Source: a cyanobacterium endosymbiont of Epithemia clementina EcSB
GTDB taxonomy: Bacteria; Cyanobacteriota; Cyanobacteriia; Cyanobacteriales; Microcystaceae
Direction of reading: 5' to 3'
Assembly (NCBI RefSeq): GCF_029919255.1
Contig: NZ_CP123991.1
Coordinates: forward strand, 2,395,833-2,459,832
Length of the DNA: 64,000 bases
In this document: one piece after another, positions 40,014-52,154 of the stretch
Layout: the number at the start of each line of letters is the position of its first letter
Position numbering within the stretch: position 1 is the first letter of the stretch
Notes under the pieces: model-generated
Told to the model about the DNA's origin: nothing
The model's input: the letters and a program-made list of their open reading frames with translations, nothing else
Databases searched by the model: none
Translations under genes and position numbers: made by a program

Positions 40014-41150
40014 AGTTGACATTAACATTTTAAGACAATCATACACAATCAATAAAATATCTAATACTATTATTGGCTTAAATCTATTCTCTAATAAGAG
40101 CGGCATAATTTAAAATTACTTTTTAATCATATTTTTTAAAAACTAGTGCGCCATTAATACTATCTCTAAATTGATCGTTATTCATAAGTATTTTAAAAAG
40201 GATATATCGATATTAAAATAAGTTAAATATAGAGGCTATTACATATCAGCAATAAAATTTTATTTCATCCAATCTTCTTAAGGAGAAACACTTACAGTAT
40301 TTGAGTTGAAATTAGAATCTAAGTGGATCTAATCCTAACTAACATATTTTATCGCGTTTCCTTTTATCAGTTTCCTGTTGACTCATAATTTTTTTTAGCA
40401 ATACAGATGACAAACAAAAAATATTTATCATTTTAGATTAAGTGTTACGTGTTAATTTATTCCTGTGTATAAGCTATAGCAGTCAAAAAATAGAAAAATA
40501 GATAATAACTTTTAATAAGTGAAAGTTATTATCTATTTTTCTATTTTGTCCTATTTTTAGGATAATCTAAAATTATTTAGGTTTCTAACACTAATTTAAA
40601 ATCAATAGAATTGATTAAACATCTCTAGATTAGGAAATAGAAACTAAAGACTTTTAAATTGTGCATAAATAAATTCTATCAGCCCTCTACAATATGCCTG
40701 TAGCACTTTTCTAAAAAAATAGATAGAATAATCAAGGATTGTAAAAAAAGTATGTTACGAACGAAAATTTAGCTACTGAACGAATAACTAACAAAGTAAA
40801 GATTGTAATTTCTAGACTCGAATGAGAAAAGAGACGAGATAATGATAGAATTAGTGTTTTTAGCAGAAATCTTCCACTACTCCCAAGAAAAAAGTGAGAT
40901 GATTGAACTTTAAGCTTTTAGAGCTCAGGTAATAACCATTTAACTCTAGTACCACTCACAGAATTTTTAATGAGAAAACTTGAAATTGACTATATCCTAG
41001 CTTAAAGTTGCAAGATTTAAGAAAAAATAGTCTCCCACAATATTTTGTTACGACAATACAACAGATGATAGTCAATCAAGCATCTTTTTAGGTCAGTTCG
41101 GGAACCCGTACACAACCACCTGTTGCCACGATCACCTCTATTTCGCTAGA
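40014..41150. other. 1.1-kb spacer upstream of groES
   Basis: AT-rich sequence containing the 26-bp-arm inverted repeat entered separately. GC content rises after 41080, where the groES promoter should lie. No recognisable gene. Confidence 0.45.
40487..40547. repeat. very long perfect inverted repeat (26-bp arms)
   Basis: Arms 40487-40512 and 40522-40547 are perfect complements with a 9-base loop (TTAATAAGT region). The nearest gene ends about 650 bases upstream and the next starts about 690 bases downstream. Confidence 0.7.
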
Positions 41151-41177
41151 TTAGCACTCATGAGGTGAGAGTGCTAT
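41151..41177 (+). promoter_or_regulatory. CIRCE operator of groES-groEL
   Basis: TTAGCACTC, nine bases, then GAGTGCTAT: the CIRCE inverted repeat bound by the HrcA heat-shock repressor, with the last base changed from the consensus. It is centred about 73 bases before the groES start. Confidence 0.9.
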
Positions 41178-41237
41178 TTTTTAAGATACATCATCTCCTG
41201 AGATTTAACCTTAAATCAAATCCTAGAGGATTTATAC

Positions 41238-41549
41238 ATGGCAGCAATCAGTATCAACGTTTCAACCGTTAAGCCCCTTGGTGATCGCGTGTTTGTAAAG
41301 GTCAGTGCATCTGAAGAAAAGACAGCTGGAGGAATTTTACTCCCCGAAACTGCTAAAGAAAAGCCCCAAATTGGTGAAATCGTCGCCGTTGGCCCTGGTA
41401 AACGTAATGATGATGGTAGCCGTTCTGAAATTGAAGTAAAAGTAGGTGATCAAGTTCTTTACTCCAAATATGCTGGAACTGACATCAAACTCGGTGGCGA
41501 GGATTATGTATTGTTATCCGAGAAAGACATCTTAGCAGCAGTTGCTTAA
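41238..41549 (+). CDS. groES: co-chaperonin GroES
   Basis: The 103-residue Hsp10 forms the heptameric lid of the GroEL folding chamber. [12 protein letters not shown] at the start, the mobile loop [19 protein letters not shown] and the GKRNDDG turn are all present. AGAGGA precedes the ATG. groEL follows 144 bases downstream and both are under the CIRCE operator. Confidence 0.98.
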   Translation: MAAISINVSTVKPLGDRVFVKVSASEEKTAGGILLPETAKEKPQIGEIVAVGPGKRNDDGSRSEIEVKVGDQVLYSKYAGTDIKLGGEDYVLLSEKDILAAVA

Positions 41550-41690
41550 GCTTGAAGTAAGGGTAATCTATTCCCCGTCGATTCATTGAAAAGTCAGTCA
41601 GGGTAGGCAAGACAAAAGCTACTTCCACCTATAGCACGAAGATTGACATCCATTGTTTGTTTACTAACAGGTTACTCAAAAGAGGCATAA

Positions 41691-43316
<1,626 letters not shown>

Positions 43317-43343
43317 GTTCAGATTTGTCGGATATTTTCAGTT

Positions 43344-43367
43344 GGGTGGGTGTTCCCCACCTTTTTT
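43344..43367 (+). terminator. terminator of groES-groEL
   Basis: GGTGGG (43345-43350) pairs with CCCACC (43356-43361) across a 5-base loop, followed by TTTTTT. It starts 28 bases after the groEL stop. Confidence 0.8.
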
Positions 43368-43881
43368 GCTTACACCCACCTACTTATTGAGCTGTTGTAA
43401 ATGAAGTATTTTTCCTGAATGGGAAAGGACCTATAATGTATTTAATTATTTAAAAGTTCATATCCTAACCCATAAAAAGCAATTACAAGAGTCATCACTC
43501 TATCTACTCTCAAACGAAAACGTAATCTTCTTCTCGAATAAACACTATCAATTGAGGAGCAGAGTAACAATGTTGTTCAAATCTTTGGTCGAAGTGATCT
43601 AGAGATTGAGACGGTATTTTATATACATAGCATCAGATATCAATAAAATGTGGCTTCTAGTATGGAGCTGCTGCTTCTCGTTAGTTCCACAAACTTTTGT
43701 CGAACTAACGTAACGTTGATAGAGTCTCCCACTTAAATTGACTTTTCTAACATAAAAATTTTATAAATATAAAAATATCAGGAAAATTATAAAAGCAAAA
43801 CAATAAATAATGTGCAAGACTGCAGAATAGTTTTTACTTTCTCTTCTGTTAAAGAAAATGTTTATATAAACAAAGCAAAAA
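43368..43881. other. convergent spacer with repeat copy 2
   Basis: Besides the dispersed repeat entered at 43560-43690, nothing is recognisable. No clear terminator for pdxA is seen. Confidence 0.45.
43560..43690 (-). repeat. dispersed degenerate repeat, copy 2
   Basis: The minus strand shares GAAGCAGCAGCTC, GATGCTATGTATATAAAAT and CAAAGATTTGAACAACATTG with copies 1 and 3. One frame reads CYVYKIPSQSLDHFDQRFEQ before the similarity fades. Stops and frameshifts show it is not functional. Confidence 0.55.
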
Positions 43882-45024
43882 CTATCGTTTAGTAAACCTA
43901 AAATAAGCCAATTTAGAAGCTAATTTGATAGCTGTTTTCATACTCGTAGCCTTAGCAATTCCTTTACCTGCAATATCAAAAGCAGTTCCATGATCAGGGG
44001 AAGTTCGAATAAATGGTAGCCCAACAGTGGTATTAATTGCTTGGTCAAAAGCCATTAATTTAACAGGGATTAACCCTTGATCATGATATAATGCCAAGTA
44101 ACCATCTCCTAAGTCGGTCATAGTTAAAATTGAGCGGTTACTTAAAGTATTATTTGTTTGCATTAACTCTAACTGATTTCCATACCAAGCTTTTCCAGGT
44201 TTAACCCACATGGTGTCAGGAGGCATTAAACCTACTAATTCAACATCTTTACGTTGCTTTTGTTGAGTCTCTAACCAAGAGAATAACCAGTCTTTTTCTT
44301 CGGTTCCTAACTGTCCTTGTTCCCCGCTATGAGGATTCAGTCCAGAAATAACAATTTTAGGATTTTTAATAGCAAAATCTTGTTGTAAACAGTTGATTAA
44401 TAATTCTAATTTTAAGGTCATTAATTCAGGGGTTAAAGTAGCAAAAACTTGGCATAGAGGAATGTGAGTAGTGGCTAATATGGTTCGTAATGTCCACCCT
44501 GTATAGGGTGATTGTGCGATGAATAACATACCGAACTTCTCTACACCTGCTTTTTGGGCTAATATCTCTGTTTGTCCAGGATAATCATGTCCTGCCGCCT
44601 TCCAACAAGACTTAGCAATAGGCGCGGTTACAATACCTTGGAACTCACCTTTTAGGGTACGGTCAGTAGCCGTCTCTAAATAAGCAAAACTTGCCCTGCC
44701 ACTAGCTTGATTTCCATGTCCTAAGGTTATCTGGGATAAGGTTGTCCTATCGAGAGGAATATCCACCACAGACAAAGACTCAGGATCGGCTAATGACTCA
44801 CCAGTAGTCTGCAATACTTGATAAGTATTGTGTAAGATAGACCGCGTTCCAAACACTGTTAAACGACAACTTTCAGTGATTGAAGGATCGGCCAACGCTT
44901 TCAGGATAACTTCTGCCCCAATTCCTCCAGGGTCACCCATAGTTACGGCTAAATGAGGACAGTAGGAGTTAGGTTCGTTGATAGTTTTAGCTGTTAATGA
45001 TGTTGTCAAGTTAAGATGTTGCAT
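43882..45024 (-). CDS. pdxA: 4-hydroxythreonine-4-phosphate dehydrogenase
   Basis: The 380-residue NAD-dependent enzyme acts in the DXP-dependent route to pyridoxal phosphate. [19 protein letters not shown] opens the conserved core at about residue 26. The metal-binding histidines lie in the GHDYPGQTE region, in [13 protein letters not shown] and in [27 protein letters not shown] closes the active site. The N terminus is about 20 residues longer than in many relatives, as in other cyanobacteria. ATG start. It indicates that vitamin B6 synthesis is kept. Confidence 0.95.
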   Translation of the reverse strand: MQHLNLTTSLTAKTINEPNSYCPHLAVTMGDPGGIGAEVILKALADPSITESCRLTVFGTRSILHNTYQVLQTTGESLADPESLSVVDIPLDRTTLSQITLGHGNQASGRASFAYLETATDRTLKGEFQGIVTAPIAKSCWKAAGHDYPGQTEILAQKAGVEKFGMLFIAQSPYTGWTLRTILATTHIPLCQVFATLTPELMTLKLELLINCLQQDFAIKNPKIVISGLNPHSGEQGQLGTEEKDWLFSWLETQQKQRKDVELVGLMPPDTMWVKPGKAWYGNQLELMQTNNTLSNRSILTMTDLGDGYLALYHDQGLIPVKLMAFDQAINTTVGLPFIRTSPDHGTAFDIAGKGIAKATSMKTAIKLASKLAYFRFTKR

Positions 45025-45193
45025 CTGACAATGTCACCTTGATGTTCTACAATGATATCGATGAATGAGTCAATTTTAGCTTAAGGTTTGTGAGCATCTT
45101 TATCTGCTAATTATGTTCGACTAAGATTAGAGGACTTGTTGGCAGCTAAAATCACGAAAATGGTATTTATAGATTCGTTAAGGAGTAATTAGA

Positions 45194-45307
45194 ATGAGTG
45201 CAGAAAGTATGATGTTCAACGGAGCAATTTTATGTATTGTTCTTGTGTTAGTTGGTTTAGCTTGGGGGTTCCTTCTCCTTAAAATTCAAGGAGGAGGGGC
45301 TGAATAA
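45194..45307 (+). CDS. petM: cytochrome b6f complex subunit 7 (PetM)
   Basis: This 37-residue single-helix protein is too short for standard ORF cutoffs. It begins [18 protein letters not shown] and ends LKIQGGGAE, the known PetM pattern. PetM packs at the edge of the b6f dimer. AAGGAG lies 8 bases before the ATG and a strong terminator follows directly, so it is a complete single-gene unit. With petB and petD in the same window it shows that even small structural subunits of the complex are conserved. Confidence 0.92.
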   Translation: MSAESMMFNGAILCIVLVLVGLAWGFLLLKIQGGGAE

Positions 45308-45321
45308 CTTTCAGTTTTTAC

Positions 45322-45363
45322 TGAGGGATAAGAAAACCAATATTTTCATTATCCCTCATTTTT
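45322..45363 (+). terminator. terminator of petM
   Basis: TGAGGGATAA (45322-45331) pairs with TTATCCCTCA (45349-45358), extended inside by GAAAA/TTTTC, then TTTTT. It starts 15 bases after the petM stop. Confidence 0.85.
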
Positions 45364-45829
45364 ATGAGCTTTAAAAAATAGATTTTATAGTTTATTATTA
45401 TGGTCTATTACTGATGAATAATAATTCTCATATCAGCTATTTAATCTTTTTAAAAATTCAAGAATGATTGAGTAATTTTCAGTCTACGCTATAGCAAAAA
45501 GAAAGTTATCCATAGTGTTTAAATAATATTTAAAAGTTAAAAATATCTTTAACAATTTTAGAAGCTTTTGGTAACAATTTTATATAAATTTGCGCTTGGT
45601 TAATCCTGAAGATTTAATTTAAAATTTTACTTTTCTCACTCAAAAATTATTTGAGCTAGGAATAAAGTGGATGGGTTACAATGAGTTACGTGTGCATTGT
45701 AATCTTGAACAAGATAATCATTAGGAACGTGGAATATGTGGAATATTTCTATGCGGAAGTTAATAGTATGGATTACGAAAATACTACAAATTAGTTAGAA
45801 ATTTAGTTATTTTATTACCTGTTTTTTTT
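45364..45829. other. 470-base AT-rich spacer
   Basis: Leader of the epimerase gene. No gene fragment or structured element is recognised. Confidence 0.45.
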
Positions 45830-46753
45830 ATGAAAATTGCCATTACCGGAGCCACTGGATTTGTTGGTAGTCGACTAGTTGAAAAACTAGAGAATGATGG
45901 GCATCAATTATTGATTTTTACTCGTAATGCTAATCGCGCTCAACGACTGTATCCTACCTCTCGATTTCCTAATTTAAAAATTATTGCTTATCAACCAACA
46001 GAATCAGGAGATTGGCAAAAAGCTATTTCTGGTTGTGACGGAGTAGTAAATTTAGCAGGGGAACCCATCGCGGAACGGTGGACCGCAGAAAATAGAAAAG
46101 CTATTCTAGAAAGTCGTCAGTTAGGAACCAGAAAAATTGTCGAAGCTATTACTCAAGCAGAGGCTAAATCATCGGTTCTAGTGAATGCTTCAGCTGTTGG
46201 TTATTATGGAACAAGTGAAATAGGTATCTTCGATGAAGATAGTGACCCTGGAGATAATTTTTTATCTCAAGTCTGTCAAGTATGGGAAACAGAAGCTAAC
46301 AAAGTGAAACAAGTAGGTGTTCGCTTAGTTATCTTACGCCTAGGTATTGTTTTGGGTAATGGAGGCGCATTAGCAAAAATGATTCCTCCATTCAAATTGT
46401 TTGCAGGAGGACCATTGGGAAAAGGCGATCAATGGTTTTCATGGATTCATCTGGATGATTTAGTTAATTTAATCACTGAGTCCCTTAAGCGGAATGATAT
46501 TGAAGGGGTATTAAATGCCACTTCTCCTCATCCTGTTCGTATGAATGAACTGTGTGAAACTTTAGGGGAAATTATGAATCGCCCCTCTTGGCTACCTATT
46601 CCAGATTTTGTTTTAAAATTCTTGTTAGGAGACGCGTCAAAAGTGGTGTTAGAAGGGCAACAAGTTTTACCTAAAAGAACTCAATCTATAGGATTTGAAT
46701 ATCAATATCCGAACTTGAAAAAAGCCCTAATGGATATCGTGCCTCGAGTTTAA
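45830..46753 (+). CDS. TIGR01777-family SDR epimerase
   Basis: The 307-residue extended short-chain dehydrogenase-like protein has the nucleotide-binding motif ITGATGFVGSRLVEKL at the N terminus. GVVNLAGEPIAERW and the active-site tyrosine region NASAVGYYG follow, and a C-terminal DUF1731-type tail (FLLGDASKVVLEGQQVLPKR) closes the protein. Relatives are YfcH of E. coli and the SDR39U family. Substrate is unknown. An ATG directly follows a T-run. Confidence 0.88.
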   Translation: MKIAITGATGFVGSRLVEKLENDGHQLLIFTRNANRAQRLYPTSRFPNLKIIAYQPTESGDWQKAISGCDGVVNLAGEPIAERWTAENRKAILESRQLGTRKIVEAITQAEAKSSVLVNASAVGYYGTSEIGIFDEDSDPGDNFLSQVCQVWETEANKVKQVGVRLVILRLGIVLGNGGALAKMIPPFKLFAGGPLGKGDQWFSWIHLDDLVNLITESLKRNDIEGVLNATSPHPVRMNELCETLGEIMNRPSWLPIPDFVLKFLLGDASKVVLEGQQVLPKRTQSIGFEYQYPNLKKALMDIVPRV

Positions 46754-46784
46754 CTAAAGTCAATAGTTCTGAAAGAATAAAAAT

Positions 46785-46834
46785 AACTCTAAGAGTACAA
46801 ATAAAAGGATAGACTTGTATTTCATCTTAGAGTT
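46785..46834 (+). terminator. probable terminator of the epimerase gene
   Basis: 10-bp arms AACTCTAAGA (46785-46794) and TCTTAGAGTT (46825-46834), with a possible inner GTACAA/TTGTAT stem. It starts 32 bases after the stop. Confidence 0.5.
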
Positions 46835-47005
46835 CTCATTTAAGTTCTAAAAAAAATTTCCTTTGGAAATAAAAATAAAAAAAATTAGCTGTTCTTTAGT
46901 CAGTAAAATCATACAATTTTATTGTGAAATATTTTTCAGATAAAATCATAAATTACTGAATAATGGAATACTGAAGAGTCTAATTATCTAGTATTTAGTG
47001 ATGAT

Positions 47006-47800
47006 ATGAACATTAATATTTCAAATTCATACCCGTATTTTGCTGTAATTGTAGGTAATTCCCGTCTCCATTGGGGGTATTTTAAAACAGATAAACTGCA
47101 AATAACTTGGGATACTCCTCATTTATCTAAACCCATTACAACCAACAAATTACCTAAACATTTATTGCTTCCACAATTACCAGATGATTTACCCGTTTAT
47201 TTTACTTCTGTGGTTCTTTCCCAAACCCAATTATGGAAAACTTATCCAAAGATAAAAATTATTACTCAGGTACATATACCTCTACAAAAACTTTATCCAA
47301 CTTTAGGAATTGACCGTGCTTTAGCGGTCTTGGGTGCAGGGAAAACTTATGGGTTTCCTTGTCTGGTAATTGATGCAGGAACAGCTTTAACTTTTACAGG
47401 AGTTGATGGCGATCAGGCTTTAATTGGAGGAGCAATTTTACCAGGATTAAGGTTACAGTTAAAGTCCCTAGCTAATAATACAGCTGCTTTATCTGAAGAA
47501 GTATTGCCGATGAGTTTACCCACCCCTTGGGGAACGACAACTTCTGAGGCAATTCAAAGTGGCGTTGTCTACGCTATCCTAGCAGTAATTAAAACATTTA
47601 TTAAGGATTGGTCAAAAAAATTTTCCGACAGTCAAGTGATTATAACAGGGGGAGATTCGCAACAAATCATAAATTATCTAAAAGATGATAATGATGAGTT
47701 TTTAGATAACTTAAAACAAGATAGCAATCTTATTTTCTGGGGAATTAGAGAAGTATTTTTTTTGTGTAGAATTAATAATTATGCAAAAGTTCAAACCTGA
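47006..47800 (+). CDS. coaX: type III pantothenate kinase
   Basis: The 264-residue ASKHA-fold kinase phosphorylates pantothenate, the first step of coenzyme A synthesis. The N-terminal phosphate motif is AVIVGNSRLHWGYF, close to the DxGNT(x)xxxG form with D replaced by V. LGIDRALAVLGA holds the substrate loop and VIDAGTALTFTGVDG the catalytic aspartate, with GGAILPGLRLQ after it. The departure from the usual D at the first motif is common among cyanobacterial members, but its effect here is unknown. ATG start. Confidence 0.88.
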   Translation: MNINISNSYPYFAVIVGNSRLHWGYFKTDKLQITWDTPHLSKPITTNKLPKHLLLPQLPDDLPVYFTSVVLSQTQLWKTYPKIKIITQVHIPLQKLYPTLGIDRALAVLGAGKTYGFPCLVIDAGTALTFTGVDGDQALIGGAILPGLRLQLKSLANNTAALSEEVLPMSLPTPWGTTTSEAIQSGVVYAILAVIKTFIKDWSKKFSDSQVIITGGDSQQIINYLKDDNDEFLDNLKQDSNLIFWGIREVFFLCRINNYAKVQT

Positions 47801-47801
47801 T

Positions 47802-47840
47802 TTGACATTGTCATTTTAATGAGTAAAATAACAATGTCAA
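47802..47840 (+). terminator. hairpin at the end of coaX
   Basis: TTGACATTGT (47802-47811) pairs with ACAATGTCAA (47831-47840), with an inner ATTTT/AAAAT stem. It begins at the stop codon and lacks a U-tract. Confidence 0.45.
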
Positions 47841-48026
47841 TAAAAATTATTAATAATAAGGTTATAGAAGTGACTAATATATGAAAATATTGCTATTTTT
47901 TAAGCTATTGTAATCATCTCATCCGGAAGATGTTATGTATAACAAAATTGAACTATCTTAGTTTCGATCTTTACAGGAAAAAAGATTTAACAAATGTGAG
48001 TTAGATAAAACTTTAGGGCCATACAG

Positions 48027-48180
48027 GGAAGCAGCAGCTCTATGCTAGAAGCAGCACTTATTGAGGTCTGGTGCTATGTATATAAAATATCGTCTTAATT
48101 TTACCGAACTATCTTATGGTCCAGACCACTTTTATTAATTGATGAATAGTATTGTTACCTTGTCTATTAATTCAAATAAT
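48027..48180 (+). repeat. dispersed degenerate repeat, copy 3
   Basis: It shares GAAGCAGCAGCTC and GGTGCTATGTATATAAAAT with copy 2 (minus strand, 43560-43690), and more weakly the following 60 bases. One frame reads SMLEAALIEVWCYVYKISS before a stop, parallel to LEVLCHGCRISSW in copy 1. Confidence 0.55.
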
Positions 48181-48221
48181 ATATTTTAAATAAGTACTTA
48201 TTTAAAATATATTATTTGAAT
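48170..48221. repeat. 52-bp perfect palindrome (26-bp arms, no loop)
   Basis: Positions 48170-48195 and 48196-48221 are exact complements without any spacer; 26 consecutive matched pairs. It lies immediately after repeat copy 3 and 910 bases ahead of ilvD. Without a loop it is more likely to form a cruciform than act as a normal terminator. Confidence 0.7.
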
Positions 48222-49131
48222 ATGCGATAACTAAAATATATTTTTCAGATCAGAAAACTAACCTTTTAAATAATCTTAAATGTCGCAGAATTTTCCTGTC
48301 ATTAAGAAACATTTTCTATTTAGTAGTCTATAATCATCTTATGGAGCTTATGGACTGGAGAATAATGTTACTGTACTGTATTTTGTATACTTGCAAAGTA
48401 AAAAATATAAAAATTAGTTTTATTGATTTTGTTTCAAAAAAAAGTCTTTAATCAGGCGTTTAGTAGGAAATCATAAGTTTTTAAATATTTACTGAGATGA
48501 GATCAAATTTTTGTTGGATAGCATTACAAGTTTAAATAAAATTTAATTCTTAACGAATACAGTTAATTATTAGTTTTTAAGTTAGTGTTAGGTAACATAG
48601 ATAACAGTAACACTGCTTCAGAGTTAAGACAAAAATTAATTGTAAAATTATGAAAATTAGATAAAAGTAAGTGAAACTGAGTTATAAATTTTTATACTGT
48701 AAGTATTTTAAAATTGAAATGGTGAATAACCAACTTAAAAATCTCTCTTAAATTAAATATTTGAGCAATTGAAGTGTTTAGAACTTTTTGTTCGACTGAC
48801 GGCTTATACTTACTTCAAAAATCTCCTCTCGAGTTAGACTTAGAAGCTAAACTACTCTTGTCCTCTATTGTTTGTTAACAAAAGTTTTGGTCTCGAGCAT
48901 TGACAATTGCTATCTCATATAATTGCCAATATCGTCTTATTTTGACTTATATGTTGACAATAACAACCTTATTTTTAACTATTCTAGAACTCACATTCAA
49001 TTAAAGACAATTTAAGATACAATTGCGAAGGATATACACAACTATGAAATTTTTGTAAAGTTTAACAACTCGACCTTTAACCAACCATAGACAATAAAGA
49101 AAGTGCTATCCCTATTAGGAGAACCTTATAA

Positions 49132-50817
49132 ATGTCAGATAATCTCAGAAGCCGTACCGTTACTCAAGGAAGTCAACGAACCCCAAACCGAGCTATGTTA
49201 AGGGCAGTAGGGTTTAAAGATGATGACTTTACTAAACCTATCGTGGGGTTAGCCAATGGCTATAGTACCATCACTCCCTGCAATATTGGCATTAATGACT
49301 TAGCGAAACGAGCCGAAGCTGGACTAAAAACAGCCGGGGCAATGCCTCAAATGTTTGGGACAATTACTGTTAGTGATGGTATCTCTATGGGAACTGAAGG
49401 GATGAAGTATTCTCTTGTTTCACGGGAAGTGATTGCTGATTCCATCGAAACCGCTTGTAATGCTCAAAGTATGGATGGGATCCTTGCCATTGGGGGCTGT
49501 GATAAAAACATGCCTGGGGCAATGATTGCTATCGCCCGGATGAATATTCCAGGTATTTTTGTTTATGGGGGAACGATCAAACCTGGTCACTATCAAGGAG
49601 AAGATTTAACCGTTGTTAGTGCTTTTGAAGCGGTAGGAGAATACAGTGCAGGCAAAATAGATAGTAATAAATTATTAGCAATTGAGCGTAATGCCTGTCC
49701 TGGGGCAGGTTCGTGTGGAGGAATGTTTACAGCCAATACTATGTCATCAGCGTTTGAAGCGATGGGAATGAGTTTACCCTATTCTTCCACGATGGCCGCT
49801 GAAGATACAGAAAAGGCAGATAGTACGGAAAAATCCGCTTTTTTTCTGGTAAATGCTATCCGTAATCAAATTCTGCCAAGTCAAATTTTAACCCGTAAAG
49901 CCTTTGAAAATGCCATCACTGTAATTATGGCAGTAGGAGGATCTACTAATGCGGTATTACATCTATTAGCTATTGCTAATACGATTGGGGTTGAATTAAC
50001 TTTGGATGACTTTGAAATCATTCGGAAAAAGGTTCCCGTATTGTGTGATTTAAAACCTTCGGGACGCTACGTTACCATGAATTTACATCAAGCTGGGGGT
50101 ATTCCTCAAGTGATGAGGATGTTATTAATTCACGGATTATTACACGAAGATGCTTTGACAATTTCAGGACAAACCATTGCTGAAGTGTTACAAGATATTC
50201 CTGACAAACCACCAACGAATCAAGATGTCATTCGTCCTTGGAATAAGCCTGTTTATACAGAAGGTCATTTAGCGATTCTCAAGGGGAACTTAGCCCCGGA
50301 AGGAGCTGTTGCTAAAATTAGTGGAGTCAAGAATCCAAAAATTACTGGGCCCGCAAAAGTTTTTGAATCGGAAGAAGACTGTTTGAATGCAATTTTAACA
50401 GGAAAAATTAAGGCAGGAGATATCATTATCGTTCGCTATGAAGGTCCTAAAGGAGGCCCTGGAATGCGGGAAATGTTAGCCCCAACCTCAGCAATTATCG
50501 GGGCAGGGTTAGGGGATTCGGTGGGCTTAATTACAGATGGTCGTTTCTCTGGGGGAACCTATGGGTTAGTGGTTGGTCATGTGGCCCCAGAAGCTTTTGT
50601 TGGGGGAACTATTGCCTTAGTAGAAGGAGGAGATAGTGTTACGATTGATGCTGAACAACGGTTATTGCAGTTGAATGTTTCCGAGGAGGAATTGGTCCGA
50701 CGTCGTCAGAATTGGACCGCGCCACAACCACGTTATCAACGAGGAGTTTTAGGCAAGTATGCTAGGTTAGTTTCTTCGAGTAGTTTAGGGGCAGTTACAG
50801 ATTTGGATATGTTCTAA
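49132..50817 (+). CDS. ilvD: dihydroxy-acid dehydratase
   Basis: The 561-residue Fe-S enzyme of valine, leucine and isoleucine synthesis dehydrates 2,3-dihydroxy acids to keto acids. The cluster cysteines are in [10 protein letters not shown] and [16 protein letters not shown], with a third at CNIGINDL. The C-terminal domain has [20 protein letters not shown] and [10 protein letters not shown]. The full family length is kept. AGGAGAA lies just before the ATG. It indicates retained branched-chain amino-acid synthesis. Confidence 0.97.
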   Translation: MSDNLRSRTVTQGSQRTPNRAMLRAVGFKDDDFTKPIVGLANGYSTITPCNIGINDLAKRAEAGLKTAGAMPQMFGTITVSDGISMGTEGMKYSLVSREVIADSIETACNAQSMDGILAIGGCDKNMPGAMIAIARMNIPGIFVYGGTIKPGHYQGEDLTVVSAFEAVGEYSAGKIDSNKLLAIERNACPGAGSCGGMFTANTMSSAFEAMGMSLPYSSTMAAEDTEKADSTEKSAFFLVNAIRNQILPSQILTRKAFENAITVIMAVGGSTNAVLHLLAIANTIGVELTLDDFEIIRKKVPVLCDLKPSGRYVTMNLHQAGGIPQVMRMLLIHGLLHEDALTISGQTIAEVLQDIPDKPPTNQDVIRPWNKPVYTEGHLAILKGNLAPEGAVAKISGVKNPKITGPAKVFESEEDCLNAILTGKIKAGDIIIVRYEGPKGGPGMREMLAPTSAIIGAGLGDSVGLITDGRFSGGTYGLVVGHVAPEAFVGGTIALVEGGDSVTIDAEQRLLQLNVSEEELVRRRQNWTAPQPRYQRGVLGKYARLVSSSSLGAVTDLDMF

Positions 50818-50975
50818 ATTAGAGGGTAGGCAATGCTCCCTTCCGGTTTTTTACTATATATTTGGATCTAATTGGTCAACAAGAGACTGTTTGTAACCAA
50901 AACACTAACTAGAGTGCATCACTCTAGTGATGCGATAAAACTTGAAATTTTATTACGCTGTAACGCATAATACTC

Positions 50976-51026
50976 AAGAATTTAAGGATGTTTCATTACA
51001 TTATGATGAAACATCCTTAAATTCTT
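50976..51026 (+). terminator. long hairpin after ilvD
   Basis: Perfect 21-bp arms (50976-50996 and 51006-51026) with a 9-base loop; the 3' arm ends ATTCTTTG. It begins 159 bases after the ilvD stop. Confidence 0.55.
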
Positions 51027-51469
51027 TGAATATTGACTTGACAAATAATCTCTAAATGTTAGGCTTACGATGAGCAAGGAATTGTCTATATTTATTCTGG
51101 AGATAAGTAAACTGTTTGAACTTTTAAAAATTAAATATAAGAGCTAAAAATAATTAACTTTTTTATTTATTTTTAGTAAAATATTTATTTTTTCCAGAAA
51201 AAAATGATTATAAAATATAACCATAAATTAGTATTCCAGCAATTAATGCTAAACTAGCCATAGAAAAGACAATCTGCTTGTTATACTGCATTGGGAGAGA
51301 ATATTTGAGGTTTCAGTTAAAAGTTATCTGGGATAGTGTTAAAGTTAAATTTCGATTTTTAGAAAAATGAAAAAAAATTACCTTATTTTCAATATAACCT
51401 TGGATACAGATGACCACAAAAACTATTAGATTAATTTAGTAAAGTTAAAAAATGAGTTTATGATTCATT
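51027..51469. other. AT-rich spacer with a possible mini-ORF
   Basis: Apart from the 27-codon membrane ORF at 51208-51291, no gene or RNA is recognised. Confidence 0.4.
51208..51291 (-). CDS. possible 27-residue single-helix membrane protein
   Basis: The frame begins MQYNKQIVFSMASL and continues into a hydrophobic helix ending GYIL. It resembles the small single-helix subunits of energy complexes in layout, but does not match PetG, PetL, PetN or NdhP/Q patterns that I know. No ribosome-binding site is visible. It could be chance. Confidence 0.3.
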   Translation of the reverse strand: MQYNKQIVFSMASLALIAGILIYGYIL

Positions 51470-51652
51470 TTAATTATATTTAAGTAAAAAAACAGAAGTA
51501 GGATAATAAATCCACTCTTGGGTATCAGAAGCTCGCTTAGCTGTAAAAGTAATTATAGCTAAGCGAGCTTTGAAACAAAATTGTACTCCTGAAACAGGAC
51601 AATTTAAGCGATTACTTATTTTTTTTACCGTAATTTCTTGAGGATGGATCAA
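51470..51652 (-). CDS. small hypothetical ORF or remnant (60 aa)
   Basis: The frame starts at a TTG (51652) and reads IHPQEITVKKISNRLNCPVS, then FKARLAIITFTAKRASDTQ and EWIYYPTSVFLLKYN. Composition is protein-like. Upstream in the same frame, beyond a TAA, the sequence is still protein-like (IIRPTPGPTTTQ), suggesting the present ORF is the C-terminal part of a longer broken gene. Family not recognised. Confidence 0.4.
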   Translation of the reverse strand: MIHPQEITVKKISNRLNCPVSGVQFCFKARLAIITFTAKRASDTQEWIYYPTSVFLLKYN

Positions 51653-52154
51653 AATTAATTTTTGAATTTACTGGGTGGTTGTTGGTCCTGGGGTAGGGCG
51701 AATAATGGTAAATGGCAAAGTTTAGGTTACTCAATCTATAATAGGTTTTTTTTCATTAAAATAGAGGGTGTCTTTTAACCTTATTTTTTGCGAAACAAAG
51801 TAAATAATCTTACTATATATTCTCGAAGTCATCAAAACTGACTGTCAAAAATATCCTGTCAATAAACTTATTCAATTTATATAGATTCGATCTAAAAAAA
51901 ACTCTCAACTTTAAAGAGATTAATCTCTATTTACATAAAATTTATAGTTTTCAATATAACTTCCATACGGAATAGATTTTTCATCGGACAACTCCTCTTT
52001 CTTGAAAACTGTAAATTGCTATCTCAGAATAAAAAAAACTGATCATCTCCCATACCGATTATTAGAATTTTTTTCGTTGGGGTGTAATTAAGCAACATTT
52101 TTCTCTCAATCCCTCATAATAAAGATAAGTAATGTAAACTCTCTTAGAGAACCC
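51653..52154. other. 500-base spacer upstream of the ArsA gene
   Basis: AT-rich sequence, with the upstream piece of the possible 51470-51652 remnant at its start. No other feature is seen. Confidence 0.4.

Larger units (their letters stand above)
47841..49131. other. 1.3-kb spacer upstream of ilvD
   Basis: It contains repeat copy 3 and a 52-bp perfect palindrome, entered separately. The rest is eroded, with the ilvD promoter presumably after 48900. Confidence 0.45.
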
